The translations under genes were made by a program, and so were the position numbers. From Gammaproteobacteria bacterium (GTDB lineage Bacteria; Pseudomonadota; Gammaproteobacteria; GRL18), in the NCBI GenBank assembly GCA_016744375.1, contig JADGEM010000004.1, positions 46,930 to 110,929 of the forward strand: a stretch of DNA of 64,000 bases. The letters are read 5' to 3'. The first letter of the stretch is position 1. Each line of letters opens with the position of its first letter. This document shows positions 10,196 through 19,743 of the stretch, piece by piece. The notes below the pieces were generated by a model. The model had not been told where the DNA came from. It worked only from the letters and a program-made list of their open reading frames with translations, and did not search any database.

Positions 10196-10654
10196 TTAAA
10201 TTTTAGCACTTGCAAGCGATTTGGGTTGAGTGCCTGCCGCACTATTGGCATGCTCATCAATCACATCCTTAGGGATAGCATCCCAACCGGATTTAATGTC
10301 TATAAGCAAGTCAGATACTTCATCCAGCATTTTAATCGAGCTATTTAGGTTCGCTTGTGTTAAACGGCTGTTCATATAAATATATAAAGACTCCAGATTT
10401 TCTGAAATCTGACCACCCTGGCTATGATCCAGACTTACCCTCAAACCTTCAATAATTGAAATGGCCCAGCTAATATGTTCCCCTCTTTTAGCAATATCTC
10501 CATTTTTCATAAACCCCTTTGCTTTGGATATTTTTTCCAGAGCACCTTCCATAAGCATTTGAATTAAACGATGAGGGTTTGCAAAAGCAGCAGTGCTTTG
10601 GTTACCTACCTGGGCATATTTATTCATTGCTGAGTGGTTATTTGCATAATTCAT
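10196..10654 (-). CDS. fliS: Flagellin export chaperone FliS
   Basis: 152 aa; NPHRLIQMLMEGALEKISKAKGFM..., YIYMNSRLTQANLNSSIKMLDEVSDLL...GWDAI. Confidence 0.93.
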   Translation of the reverse strand: MNYANNHSAMNKYAQVGNQSTAAFANPHRLIQMLMEGALEKISKAKGFMKNGDIAKRGEHISWAISIIEGLRVSLDHSQGGQISENLESLYIYMNSRLTQANLNSSIKMLDEVSDLLIDIKSGWDAIPKDVIDEHANSAAGTQPKSLASAKI

Positions 10655-10702
10655 AAAGAATTCCTTTAAAGATATTAACTATAAACTGTGTGTCTATATA
10701 TA

Positions 10703-10729
10703 TTATCGGCTTATTTAAAATTTTCTATA
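10703..10729 (-). promoter_or_regulatory. Candidate sigma-28 (FliA) promoter for fliS-fliT
   Basis: Minus strand TATA-N15-GCCGATAA: -10 matches the canonical GCCGATAA 8/8 with 15-nt spacing; lies between the fliD stop and the fliS start. Confidence 0.65.
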
Positions 10730-10731
10730 GT

Positions 10732-12093
10732 TTATTTACTGCTAAAACCAGGTAAATTTGACAGCTGTTGTGTCAAATAAGAGCTGGTGGCATTCGATTG
10801 TGAGATAAGTGAATCAAGAGCGCTAAATTGCTTTAAAAAACGAGATTCAATAAGTCCCAGCCGATATTCCATTCTGATTTGAGATTCTTCATTACTATCA
10901 ATTCTTGCCTTCAGGCCTTCTTCTCTGGTTTTAATTAGTCCATCAAAACTCAGATAATCATCCATTTTTCCTTCCAGACGAAAAGCAATCCCTTTATCAT
11001 CATTAGCAAATAATTCCGATATGCCAGCATAATCCTCAGCAACAGCTTCATCAAGTTTCGAGCTATCCAGCTTTAATTCACCTGTTGTCGCATCTGTAGT
11101 AATACCGACTTCAGACAAAAAATTAAACGAACTGCTCAGCCCCCCACTGGTGTTAAACTCACTTCGAATGCTGGATAAAATACGATTCAAACTGCTGTCG
11201 CCCTTTAATCCACTCTCTTTTAAGGCATTAACCGTACTTAAAAGTGTATTAAAACCGCTGACAAAACCATCAATACTTTCTCGTGCTTTCTCTGCATCAA
11301 CTTCAACCGTCATCTTGCTGGCTGAATCAGAAACCTTCAGCAAATTCAATGTCACACCTGAAATGGCATCAACAACTGTATTGCTCGCATTTGAAATGGT
11401 ATATAGATTATCAACCAGCACATTTGAATTGAGCGCCGATTGTATTTCCATTGAGGTACCCGTTCCCAGATGTAAGGCAGTTTTTGCCGCATTATCATCA
11501 ATCGAAACGGCATTATCTGTGCCTGTTTCAGTACCAGTAATAACCAGGAAGTGTTCATTCTCCTGAGTGGAAACAATGGAGGCTGAAACCGATAAGCTAT
11601 TTGCTTCGGCAGCATCATTAATTGCATCACGGACACCTTGTAAGGTTAAGCCGTCAACATTCACAGCCATTGAATCCGTGCCGACATTAATAGCCAATTG
11701 ATCACCAGAAGTATTCAATGTGGTTGTGTCTGCATCACTAAAAGCATTTAAGCTATCGGAACCATACTTGGTTGAACGGGCAAGCTGAGTAACTTCGATA
11801 TTAAAGTTTCCCGCCACAGCATTACTGTCAACCGTTGCAGTATAACTAGGATTGGTACTGGATTCTGATGAGGAGACTTGATAGGTTTCAAACTTATCAA
11901 GAGAAGCCAGCTTACTCATAGATGTTTGAAAAGAAGACAATGCACTCTTTAAACGACCAAATGCACTAAGCTGTGATTGAAAGGTACTTTCTTTTTCTTG
12001 CAATCGGGTAAGAGGAGCACTCTCAATTTGCATAAGTTGAGAAACAAGCCCCTGTACATCAAGGTTGACACCACCAAGAGACAGACTTGCCAT
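10732..12093 (-). CDS. fliD: Flagellar filament cap FliD (start corrected to MASLSLGGVNLDVQG)
   Basis: FliD N-terminus LGGVNLDVQGLVSQLMQIESAPLTRLQEKE and C-terminal helix. ORF track starts 8 codons earlier; AGGGAG Shine-Dalgarno precedes the internal ATG. Confidence 0.93.
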   Translation of the reverse strand: MASLSLGGVNLDVQGLVSQLMQIESAPLTRLQEKESTFQSQLSAFGRLKSALSSFQTSMSKLASLDKFETYQVSSSESSTNPSYTATVDSNAVAGNFNIEVTQLARSTKYGSDSLNAFSDADTTTLNTSGDQLAINVGTDSMAVNVDGLTLQGVRDAINDAAEANSLSVSASIVSTQENEHFLVITGTETGTDNAVSIDDNAAKTALHLGTGTSMEIQSALNSNVLVDNLYTISNASNTVVDAISGVTLNLLKVSDSASKMTVEVDAEKARESIDGFVSGFNTLLSTVNALKESGLKGDSSLNRILSSIRSEFNTSGGLSSSFNFLSEVGITTDATTGELKLDSSKLDEAVAEDYAGISELFANDDKGIAFRLEGKMDDYLSFDGLIKTREEGLKARIDSNEESQIRMEYRLGLIESRFLKQFSALDSLISQSNATSSYLTQQLSNLPGFSSK

Positions 12094-12110
12094 GTTACTT
12101 CTCCCTATGA

Positions 12111-12138
12111 GCTTCACTCTCTAAAGTAAGAGTGAAGC
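12111..12138 (-). repeat. Perfect 10-bp inverted repeat in the fliD leader
   Basis: gcttcactct-ctaaagta-agagtgaagc; exact complementary arms, 18 nt upstream of the corrected fliD start. Confidence 0.9.
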
Positions 12139-12175
12139 TTCTATATACATGTTTAAACAGATTAAATTCTGATTT

Positions 12176-12658
12176 TTAAACACTGGTTTTTAAAAATACA
12201 CCTCCAGTTGAAGACTGGGATGTATAAGAATCACTACGTTCACTGATATCCTGATTCAGCTGCATACTAGCATGATGCAAGTTTCTAGCCAACTCAAGAA
12301 CCTCTTCTGATGGAATTTGCCTGAGCACTTCATCCGTTTCCTTGTCTTTTACATTGATAACAATCCTTCCGGCATCTTTATCAACACTGAATTCAAGGTT
12401 TCGCTGAACATTCTGTAAAGAATCATTCAACTGACGAATTGTTTCGTCCAGTTCTTCCTTGGGCAAAGCTTCAGCAGACGATGAATCAGTGGCAATTGTT
12501 TGCCGCTTTTCATCACTAAGGATATTTTTCATTTCATCTTTAGAATCTGCAGATCCTGCTTTTTGACTATTTTGAAGAGGTTTAACCAGATTTTCACGTA
12601 CGAATCCATTAATTGCATTTAAATTTGGCAACTTTGTATTCATATTTAAATCGGCCAT
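12176..12658 (-). CDS. flaG: FlaG family protein (start corrected to MADLNMN...)
   Basis: Between fliC and fliD; C-terminal KDKETDEVLRQIPSEEVLELARNL is the FlaG signature; AAGGAG SD upstream of 12658. Confidence 0.9.
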   Translation of the reverse strand: MADLNMNTKLPNLNAINGFVRENLVKPLQNSQKAGSADSKDEMKNILSDEKRQTIATDSSSAEALPKEELDETIRQLNDSLQNVQRNLEFSVDKDAGRIVINVKDKETDEVLRQIPSEEVLELARNLHHASMQLNQDISERSDSYTSQSSTGGVFLKTSV

Positions 12659-12672
12659 ATTAAAACTCCTTA

Positions 12673-12716
12673 AAAAAACATCAACGTTCAAACTAAATTT
12701 CTAATTTAAACGTTGA
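12673..12716 (-). terminator. Intrinsic terminator-like hairpin between fliC and flaG
   Basis: Minus-strand RNA CAACGUUUAAA-N12-UUUGAACGUUG (11 bp, one G-U) followed by AUG and U7. Confidence 0.6.
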
Positions 12717-12730
12717 GAATTTTTTATCCT

Positions 12731-13540
12731 CTACCCTAATAAGCCCAACACACTTTGTGGCAAAGCATTTGCCTGAGACAGAACGGAAATACCAGCCTGT
12801 TGAAGAATCTGGAATTTGGTCAGTTTTGCTGTTTCCTGTGCAAAGTCTGCATCTTCAATACGGCTACGAGCAGCACTCAGGTTCTCTGCTGCATTTTCAC
12901 CATTACGAATGACTGATTCGAAACGATTCTGAACAGCACCCAAAGTTGCCCGTTGAGTATTAATTGACGCCAGAGCAGTATCAACTGTCGCAATCATTGC
13001 AGAAGCCGCAGCTACCGTAGCAACACCACCTGTTAATGTAGCATCAACGGAAGTTGTTGTGACAGTAATCACATTATTACCACCCGCATCTGGTCCTACC
13101 TGGAAAGCAAATGCCTGAGCACTGGCCCCAATTACTGCAACACCATTAAATTTAGTTTGTTGAACACGAATAATCTCTTCTTTAAGCTGTGTCACCTCTG
13201 TATTCAGAGCGGCCCGGTCAGTCGAGCTATTAGTTGCATTCGCTGATTGAACCGCTAACTCACGAATACGCTGCATGTTTATTGACATTTCATCATAAGC
13301 ACCCTCAGCAGTTTGTGCTAATGAAATCGCATCCGCTGCATTGCGAGTACCCTGATTATAACCACGGATCTGAGAAGTAAAACGTGACGCAATCGCTATA
13401 CCGGCCGCATCGTCTTTAGCACTATTAATGCGCTTACCTGATGATAATCTTTCCAGAGCTGTAGCCAAACCTGAATTTGTGCGATTTAAACTACTTTGTG
13501 CATTTAATGATGGAACATTAGAGTTAATTACCTGTGCCAT
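12731..13540 (-). CDS. fliC: Flagellin (269 aa; start corrected to [15 protein letters not shown])
   Basis: Canonical N-terminus [50 protein letters not shown] and C-terminus [53 protein letters not shown] before 13540. Confidence 0.97.
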   Translation of the reverse strand: MAQVINSNVPSLNAQSSLNRTNSGLATALERLSSGKRINSAKDDAAGIAIASRFTSQIRGYNQGTRNAADAISLAQTAEGAYDEMSINMQRIRELAVQSANATNSSTDRAALNTEVTQLKEEIIRVQQTKFNGVAVIGASAQAFAFQVGPDAGGNNVITVTTTSVDATLTGGVATVAAASAMIATVDTALASINTQRATLGAVQNRFESVIRNGENAAENLSAARSRIEDADFAQETAKLTKFQILQQAGISVLSQANALPQSVLGLLG

Positions 13541-13673
13541 GATGACATCTCCTGTGATATGCCCCACTAATCCCGTATTGTTTATATAAAACAATGCTTA
13601 AAGCAACGAATTGTGGAGAAATTTACTATGCGGATATACTCTCAAATGGAATATTCACCGCCTCTTGAACACA

Positions 13674-13700
13674 TTAGCGTCGGGATATTTATTTTCTTTA
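13674..13700 (-). promoter_or_regulatory. Candidate sigma-28 promoter for fliC
   Basis: Minus strand TAAA-N15-GACGCTAA (6/8 to GCCGATAA), about 134 nt upstream of the fliC start; same -10 octamer as at flgK. Confidence 0.65.
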
Positions 13701-13710
13701 GAAAATAAAT
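13687..13710. repeat. Perfect 10-bp inverted repeat centred on the fliC -35 element
   Basis: atttattttc-ttta-gaaaataaat; the 4-nt loop is exactly the -35 TAAA. Confidence 0.85.
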
Positions 13711-13792
13711 GAAATTTTTTTAATTAATTTATTTTACAAGCCGTATTCAATCATCAAAGGTACAATCTAATCAATATGAACTAAAACTGGAG

Positions 13793-16700
13793 ATGCTTAA
13801 TGAAACAATAAGTTTGGCATATTTTATGCTATATTTATTAAGAGAGAAATCCGTCAAAAAACAGGTACTAGAAGTGATTAAACTAAGTAACGACACCCAG
13901 TTAGGCACATTAATTGAAAATAATTTTGGTGATAAGTACCTTTTTTCAGTGAATCGAAAGAATTTTGAACAACTTGATTATCAGACCCAATTTAACAAAG
14001 AATTTAATAAAACATTTGAGCAGAAAGATACACTCTACATTATAACTGGCACAGATTCAGGAATGATGGTTCAACAACTATTAAAAACGCCACCTGAAAA
14101 AGGTAGTGCTTATGTATTTATTGATTTCCCTGAAGTTATTGAATTGACAAAACATCTGTATAACCTGTCTAAACACAAAAGAATTATCGTAAGCACTGAA
14201 GACCAATGGGAGCAAGAAGCAAAAAAAATAGGGCTTGAAATTTATTTTACCATTAACAAAGTAGAACGAATAAAATCTTTTGCGGCACAATATTCTTATA
14301 TCAATGAATACATTTTTTTAAGGCAAACTATTGAGGACACAATAAACCATCTCATCTGGCAATATCAATCACAACTAGGCAGCAAGATATTTATCCAGAA
14401 ACAACTTGAAAATTTAGCAGAAAATCACACCCCAGCCATTATTCTGGAAAATTACTTTGAGGGGAAAGCAGCACTCATACTCGCAGGAGGCCCTTCTCTT
14501 GATCATTATATTGAATGGATTGAAGAAAACCAGGATCACTATGTGGTGATCGCAGTCACACGAATTGCCAGGCGTTTATTAGAAACCAAAATCAAACCTG
14601 ACATTTTTGTTTCAGTTGATCCTTTTCCTTCTAATTTTAATGCCAGTAAAGAAGTCTTTAATTATGAGAAAGAATGTCTGTTAGTCCATCAATACCATTT
14701 ATCCCCCATGCTATTGGGAAACTGGTTGGGAATCAATTTATATTTAGGTGACCTATTTCCCTGGAAGACCAATCTCAATCAAAGTAATCTAACAGGTATT
14801 GGGCCAACAGTAACTAATACAGCAATATTACTAGCCATTAAAATGGGCATCAGAGAGCAAATTCTTTTTGGCGTTGATTTGTGTTATAGCCCCGATGGAT
14901 ATACCCATGCATTAGGTAGTCAAGAATATGAAGCGGGACCTGATCTTAATAACATTGGTCAAACTGTTATTACCAATAAAGGTGAAAAAGCAGAAACAAA
15001 TTCTGCCTATTATGAAGCAAAAACAACCATTGAAAAATTAGCTATACTTGCAAAAGAATCTGGAGGCAGTATATACAATCCTTCACCAAACTCAGCTAAA
15101 ATAAATTATGTAAAATATATTTCAATTGATGAGATAAAAATAAATAAAGAACACATTAGTATTTCAAAATTCCTGAAAAAACAATTATCACAACATAAAG
15201 AACACTTTTATTTAAAAATAAAACATTATCAAAATATTATCAAAGAGCTTAATGCTGCACAATTTAAAGTCAATAAAATTGAAGAATTAGCAAAAAAAGG
15301 ATTGGAGTATAATCGAAATTTTTTTGCAGATGATAATCCTGAAGCAAATTTTAAATTCAAGCTTAAAATGGATAAGCTGGAAAAAGAATTAAATAACAAA
15401 AATTTGATTAATTTTTCAGAGTTAGCAAAAAAATTTGGTATCAATGAGTTTTTATATTTTCTGAATACTGATACTGATCGAGAATGGAGCAATGAAGAAA
15501 TAAAAAAATCTGGAGATATTTATTATAAAGCATTCAAAACTGGAGCAATAGAATTAGGCAGGCAGATATTTACAGCAGTGAATCGAACTGAAGCAAGACT
15601 TTTAGAATGTAACAATCTCAATATTAACAATAATTTAATAAAAAGGCATCTCTGTTCTTTTAACCAATCTTATTTACTTGAGAGACAAATTTACAATCAA
15701 GTAAATAGACTAGATAGAATAAATAGAAAAATAGAAAAAACCTCCTTTGCTCAAAAACAACAACAATTAGTAAAGTTAGATTACTTAAAACAAACCAAAA
15801 ATGACACTATCAAAAAATGTAAAGACTTATACACTACATTTAAAGCAAACGAAGAAACTATAGGAATAAATAATAAAGAAAGATTACAGTCTATCGCTTT
15901 TTATTTAATTATGTTACAAAATGAAGAAAACTATCAAACAAGAAGAATACAGATCCTACAGAACAAAAATCCGGAACTTTTTTTTATTTCTCATACAATA
16001 AACTTTCTTGGCGCATCACCACTTGATTACATTAACAGACAAAACAATATCAATGAAAAATTTTTGGCTACCAAAAGATTAAACAAAAAATCAATCATAA
16101 TAAACCAAATAAAAAATCTTACAGAAAATCACACTCCTGTCACTGTATTAAAAAAATTATTTTCAAAGGAATCAGCTCTTATTCTTATAAATGAAGAATC
16201 CATTAATAACCATATTGAGTGGCTTGAAAAAAATCAAAATAATTTTGTTGTAATCACTAATAGCAGAATATCAAAATACTTATTAAAGACAGCAATAAAG
16301 CCCGATTTCATAATTGCCAAAAGCTCAAATATAAATGACTTCAATGTGCACAAAGATACTTATCACTATGAAAAAAACAGTATCTTGGTCCATCAAAATA
16401 ATCTTTCACAAATATTTCTAGGTAATTGGTTTGGGGTCAATCTCTTTTCTGGCTCATTATTTCCGTGGGAATCAGAAATTGATATTGAAAATTTATCCAG
16501 TACAGTTTTAGATATTGATCCTGCATCAGAGGACATAGTCAACATGGCTGTTTCTTTTGCACATCAAACAGGTATTATCCGACAAATAATCTTTACTGAT
16601 TCATATCATAGTTCATTTACAAAAATTTCTAAGGATGTAGATAATTCAGGTAGTACATTATTAACCCCCGTTAAAAACAAAAACAAACCTGACATAGTCA

Positions 16701-18091
16701 CTCAAATAAAGATAGATGACATTCAAATCCCAGAAACATCTATTGACATCCAGGAATTAATTAAGATTAAACAACTCTCCACAACTTTTTCCTCCAAAAA
16801 TATAGTTCATTATAAAAATATATTAAAAGAATTGATTTATATACAGGATATACTTATAAAAATGAACACTATTGTCAGTAATGCAACTGAAACAATACAA
16901 GCACACTTTTCTAATACCTTACAACCCAATGATGAAATTAATCAACTGGAGAAGAAACTTAACCAAAGTGAATATAAACATATTTCAAAATTATTGATAC
17001 TTTTTTCAGGTACTCCTTTTTTATACTTTCTACAACAAAATGAATCTGAAGAACATAGGCTAGAGACTTATTCAGAAATCAGATTATTTCTATCAACTCT
17101 TACTAATCTTAGAAAACAAATTTTTACAGCAATTAATCGAACTGAAATTAGATTACTCGAACAAGATCAACTCATTTTATCAGATGATGTGATCAATAGA
17201 CACATAGATTCATATGATAAAACTTACTTAATGGATACCTTAAATTCAGCACAAAAGAAAACTATTCTTGCTCAACAGAATGAAAAAATTAAGGCTTATT
17301 ATCACCAGGATAAACTCATTGGAAAAACAAAAATAGACAGACAAAATGCCATGTCTTTTATATTACTAACCGAACAATATGGACGAGACACTACAACCAG
17401 AAGAATTTATATTTTTGAACAGAAAAACAAAAGTCTATTTAAGTATTCAGAAAATAGTGCCATATTGGGTGTAAAGAATAAAGAGATTAAAGAGATGCAT
17501 AAAGCAAGCTTTGAAAATCTTATATCTGCAAATGATAAAGTTAAGTTAGAAGGACTCGAAATAAAACTTTACAACCTATTTAATCTTAAAGAAACAAAAT
17601 CTATTAAACAAATTATTAGGGGCATTAATTTATTTGGAAGTATTCAACCAGAAAGTGAAGCATTATTACATTTAGCCAATGGTTATTATTGTGAATTATC
17701 AAACAACATAGATCAGGCAATTATAGAATATGGGGCTGCAGATCACCCCAAAACGATTGAAAGTGCACTAAAAAGGCTTGCCGCCATTACATTGGGGCAA
17801 GGTAACCTGCAATATGCTCACGAGGTACTAGTGCTGCTTTCTGATATCTCCCCAACATACCTTCCTCAACTTGCAGAACTGTACATCATTAGTAAAAATT
17901 ATAAAAACGCATTAGAAATATATACTCAATATTTAGAATATAACATGTCAGATGTATTCATTTTATTAAAAGTCGCTAATTTATATGAATCACAGGACAT
18001 TACTGATGGAGCACAATTTATATACAAGCATATTCTTGAAATAGAACCCGAAAACTCTATTGCATTAAAAGCAACAAGAGAGATACATTAG
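13793..18091 (+). CDS. Maf-type motility-associated (flagellin) glycosyltransferase, duplicated architecture with TPR-like C-terminus
   Basis: 1432 aa; KAALILAGGPSLDHYIEWI...KPDIFVSVDPFPSN...TGIGPTVTNTAILLA...FGVDLCYSPDGYTHA is the DUF115/Maf core; divergent from fliC. Confidence 0.85.
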   Translation: MLNETISLAYFMLYLLREKSVKKQVLEVIKLSNDTQLGTLIENNFGDKYLFSVNRKNFEQLDYQTQFNKEFNKTFEQKDTLYIITGTDSGMMVQQLLKTPPEKGSAYVFIDFPEVIELTKHLYNLSKHKRIIVSTEDQWEQEAKKIGLEIYFTINKVERIKSFAAQYSYINEYIFLRQTIEDTINHLIWQYQSQLGSKIFIQKQLENLAENHTPAIILENYFEGKAALILAGGPSLDHYIEWIEENQDHYVVIAVTRIARRLLETKIKPDIFVSVDPFPSNFNASKEVFNYEKECLLVHQYHLSPMLLGNWLGINLYLGDLFPWKTNLNQSNLTGIGPTVTNTAILLAIKMGIREQILFGVDLCYSPDGYTHALGSQEYEAGPDLNNIGQTVITNKGEKAETNSAYYEAKTTIEKLAILAKESGGSIYNPSPNSAKINYVKYISIDEIKINKEHISISKFLKKQLSQHKEHFYLKIKHYQNIIKELNAAQFKVNKIEELAKKGLEYNRNFFADDNPEANFKFKLKMDKLEKELNNKNLINFSELAKKFGINEFLYFLNTDTDREWSNEEIKKSGDIYYKAFKTGAIELGRQIFTAVNRTEARLLECNNLNINNNLIKRHLCSFNQSYLLERQIYNQVNRLDRINRKIEKTSFAQKQQQLVKLDYLKQTKNDTIKKCKDLYTTFKANEETIGINNKERLQSIAFYLIMLQNEENYQTRRIQILQNKNPELFFISHTINFLGASPLDYINRQNNINEKFLATKRLNKKSIIINQIKNLTENHTPVTVLKKLFSKESALILINEESINNHIEWLEKNQNNFVVITNSRISKYLLKTAIKPDFIIAKSSNINDFNVHKDTYHYEKNSILVHQNNLSQIFLGNWFGVNLFSGSLFPWESEIDIENLSSTVLDIDPASEDIVNMAVSFAHQTGIIRQIIFTDSYHSSFTKISKDVDNSGSTLLTPVKNKNKPDIVTQIKIDDIQIPETSIDIQELIKIKQLSTTFSSKNIVHYKNILKELIYIQDILIKMNTIVSNATETIQAHFSNTLQPNDEINQLEKKLNQSEYKHISKLLILFSGTPFLYFLQQNESEEHRLETYSEIRLFLSTLTNLRKQIFTAINRTEIRLLEQDQLILSDDVINRHIDSYDKTYLMDTLNSAQKKTILAQQNEKIKAYYHQDKLIGKTKIDRQNAMSFILLTEQYGRDTTTRRIYIFEQKNKSLFKYSENSAILGVKNKEIKEMHKASFENLISANDKVKLEGLEIKLYNLFNLKETKSIKQIIRGINLFGSIQPESEALLHLANGYYCELSNNIDQAIIEYGAADHPKTIESALKRLAAITLGQGNLQYAHEVLVLLSDISPTYLPQLAELYIISKNYKNALEIYTQYLEYNMSDVFILLKVANLYESQDITDGAQFIYKHILEIEPENSIALKATREIH

Positions 18092-18102
18092 CGACATCAA
18101 TA

Positions 18103-19740
18103 CTACATCATAGCATAATTTGGGCCACTTCCTCCTTCTGGCACAACCCAATTAATATTTTGAGAAGGATCTTTTATATCACATGCTTTACAGTGTAGAC
18201 AATTTTGTGCATCAATCTGAAGACGAACTTCAGCGTTAGGCTGTTTGACTATTTTATAAACACCAGCAGGACAGTATCTTTCTTCAGGTGATGCATATTG
18301 TTTATAATTTATACTAATTGCTTTAGTAGCATCTTTTAATTGCAAATGACATGGCTGATCTTCAATATGGTGAATATTTGATAAATAAACAGAGGATAAA
18401 CGCTCAAAAGTAATAATTCCATCATATTCGGGAGAAATACTTTTCTTAGTTTTCCCTTTTCTCTGCAAATAAACGTGCTTATGTTTGAGAGTCCACACTC
18501 CCATACCTCTTAAAACATAGCTATCAAAAGCACTATATAACAGTCCAGTCTTTAACCCAAGGGAAAATGCAGGCTTAATATTCCTGGCCCGATACAATTC
18601 ATCCCACATCCAGTTTTCTTTAATTTGTTTTCCATAACCAATTACTTCTTTATTGGCTAAGTTTACATTACCTTTGAAATGTTGAATAAGAGCATCTGCG
18701 GCAACAACGCCAGATTGCATCGCCATATGAGTTCCTTTTAGTTTGGGAACATTTAAAAAACCGGCACTATCCCCTATCAACATACCGCCAGGAAAAGTGA
18801 GCTTTGGTAAAGATTGAAAACCACCTTCACTTAATGTCCTGGCGCCATAACTTATCCTTTTTCCACCTTTAATAATTTTTTGAATATAGGGGTGTGATTT
18901 AAATTGTTGAAATAAGTCATAGGGTGATAACCAGGTATTTTTATAATCAAGTCCAACCACTAATCCAATTGAGATAATATTATTTTCCAGTTGATAAAGG
19001 AATGATCCACCATAAACATCAGCTGGTAATGGCCAACCCACTGTATGAAATATTTCACCTTCTTCAAAATTGGACTCTTGAACCTCCCATAACTCTTTCA
19101 ATCCCAGACCATAAACTTGATCTTCAGACTGATTATCAAGTTTATATTTATTTATGATCTGTTTACTTAGTGAACCACGACATCCTTCAGCAAATATTAC
19201 TTGTTTTGCATAAATTTCAATTCCCTGCTGGTAATGGTCAGTTTGATTGTTTTTTTTATCTAACCCCATATCCGCTGTGACAACACCTTTAACTGAACCA
19301 TCTGAAGAGTACAAAAGTTTTGCTGCAGGAAAACCTGGAAAAATTTCAACGCCAAGTGACTCAGCTTGCAGAGCTAACCAGCGACAGAGTTTACCCAAAC
19401 TAATGATATAATTTCCATTATTACTAAATTGTGTGGGTATCGGTAGTTTAAAATAACTTGCCTGTGTTAAAAACAAAAAAAATTCCTGTGCAACTTTTGT
19501 ATATAGAGGCGCACCAAGGTTTTCCCAATCTGGAAACAACTCCGACAAAACTCGTGATTCAATAATGGCACCAGAAATAATATGCCCTCCCACTTCAGAT
19601 GCCTTTTCAAGTACACAAACGGATAGATTCATTTGTAATTTTTTTGCTTGCTGTTTTAATCGGATTGCAGCGCTCAAACCGGCAGGTCCCGCCCCAACTA
19701 TTAACACATCAAAGCTGATTGATTCGTTCTCAGAATTCAT
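18103..19740 (-). CDS. Electron transfer flavoprotein-ubiquinone oxidoreductase
   Basis: FAD motif VLIVGAGPAGLSAAIRL; GGMLIGDSAGFLNVPKLKGTHMAMQSG; C-terminal [4Fe-4S] motif NCLHCKACDIKDPSQNINW. Confidence 0.95.
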   Translation of the reverse strand: MNSENESISFDVLIVGAGPAGLSAAIRLKQQAKKLQMNLSVCVLEKASEVGGHIISGAIIESRVLSELFPDWENLGAPLYTKVAQEFFLFLTQASYFKLPIPTQFSNNGNYIISLGKLCRWLALQAESLGVEIFPGFPAAKLLYSSDGSVKGVVTADMGLDKKNNQTDHYQQGIEIYAKQVIFAEGCRGSLSKQIINKYKLDNQSEDQVYGLGLKELWEVQESNFEEGEIFHTVGWPLPADVYGGSFLYQLENNIISIGLVVGLDYKNTWLSPYDLFQQFKSHPYIQKIIKGGKRISYGARTLSEGGFQSLPKLTFPGGMLIGDSAGFLNVPKLKGTHMAMQSGVVAADALIQHFKGNVNLANKEVIGYGKQIKENWMWDELYRARNIKPAFSLGLKTGLLYSAFDSYVLRGMGVWTLKHKHVYLQRKGKTKKSISPEYDGIITFERLSSVYLSNIHHIEDQPCHLQLKDATKAISINYKQYASPEERYCPAGVYKIVKQPNAEVRLQIDAQNCLHCKACDIKDPSQNINWVVPEGGSGPNYAMM

Positions 19741-19743
19741 TAA

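Noticed and set aside
11150-11566. 138-aa plus-strand ORF
   Set aside because: Entirely antisense to fliD; no recognisable domain; consistent with the complementary frame of a real gene.
13715-13750. Possible sigma-28 promoter on the plus strand (TAAT-N15-GCCGTATT) for the Maf gene
   Set aside because: The -10 matches only 4/8 of GCCGATAA and the region is extremely AT-rich; not supportable without mapping.
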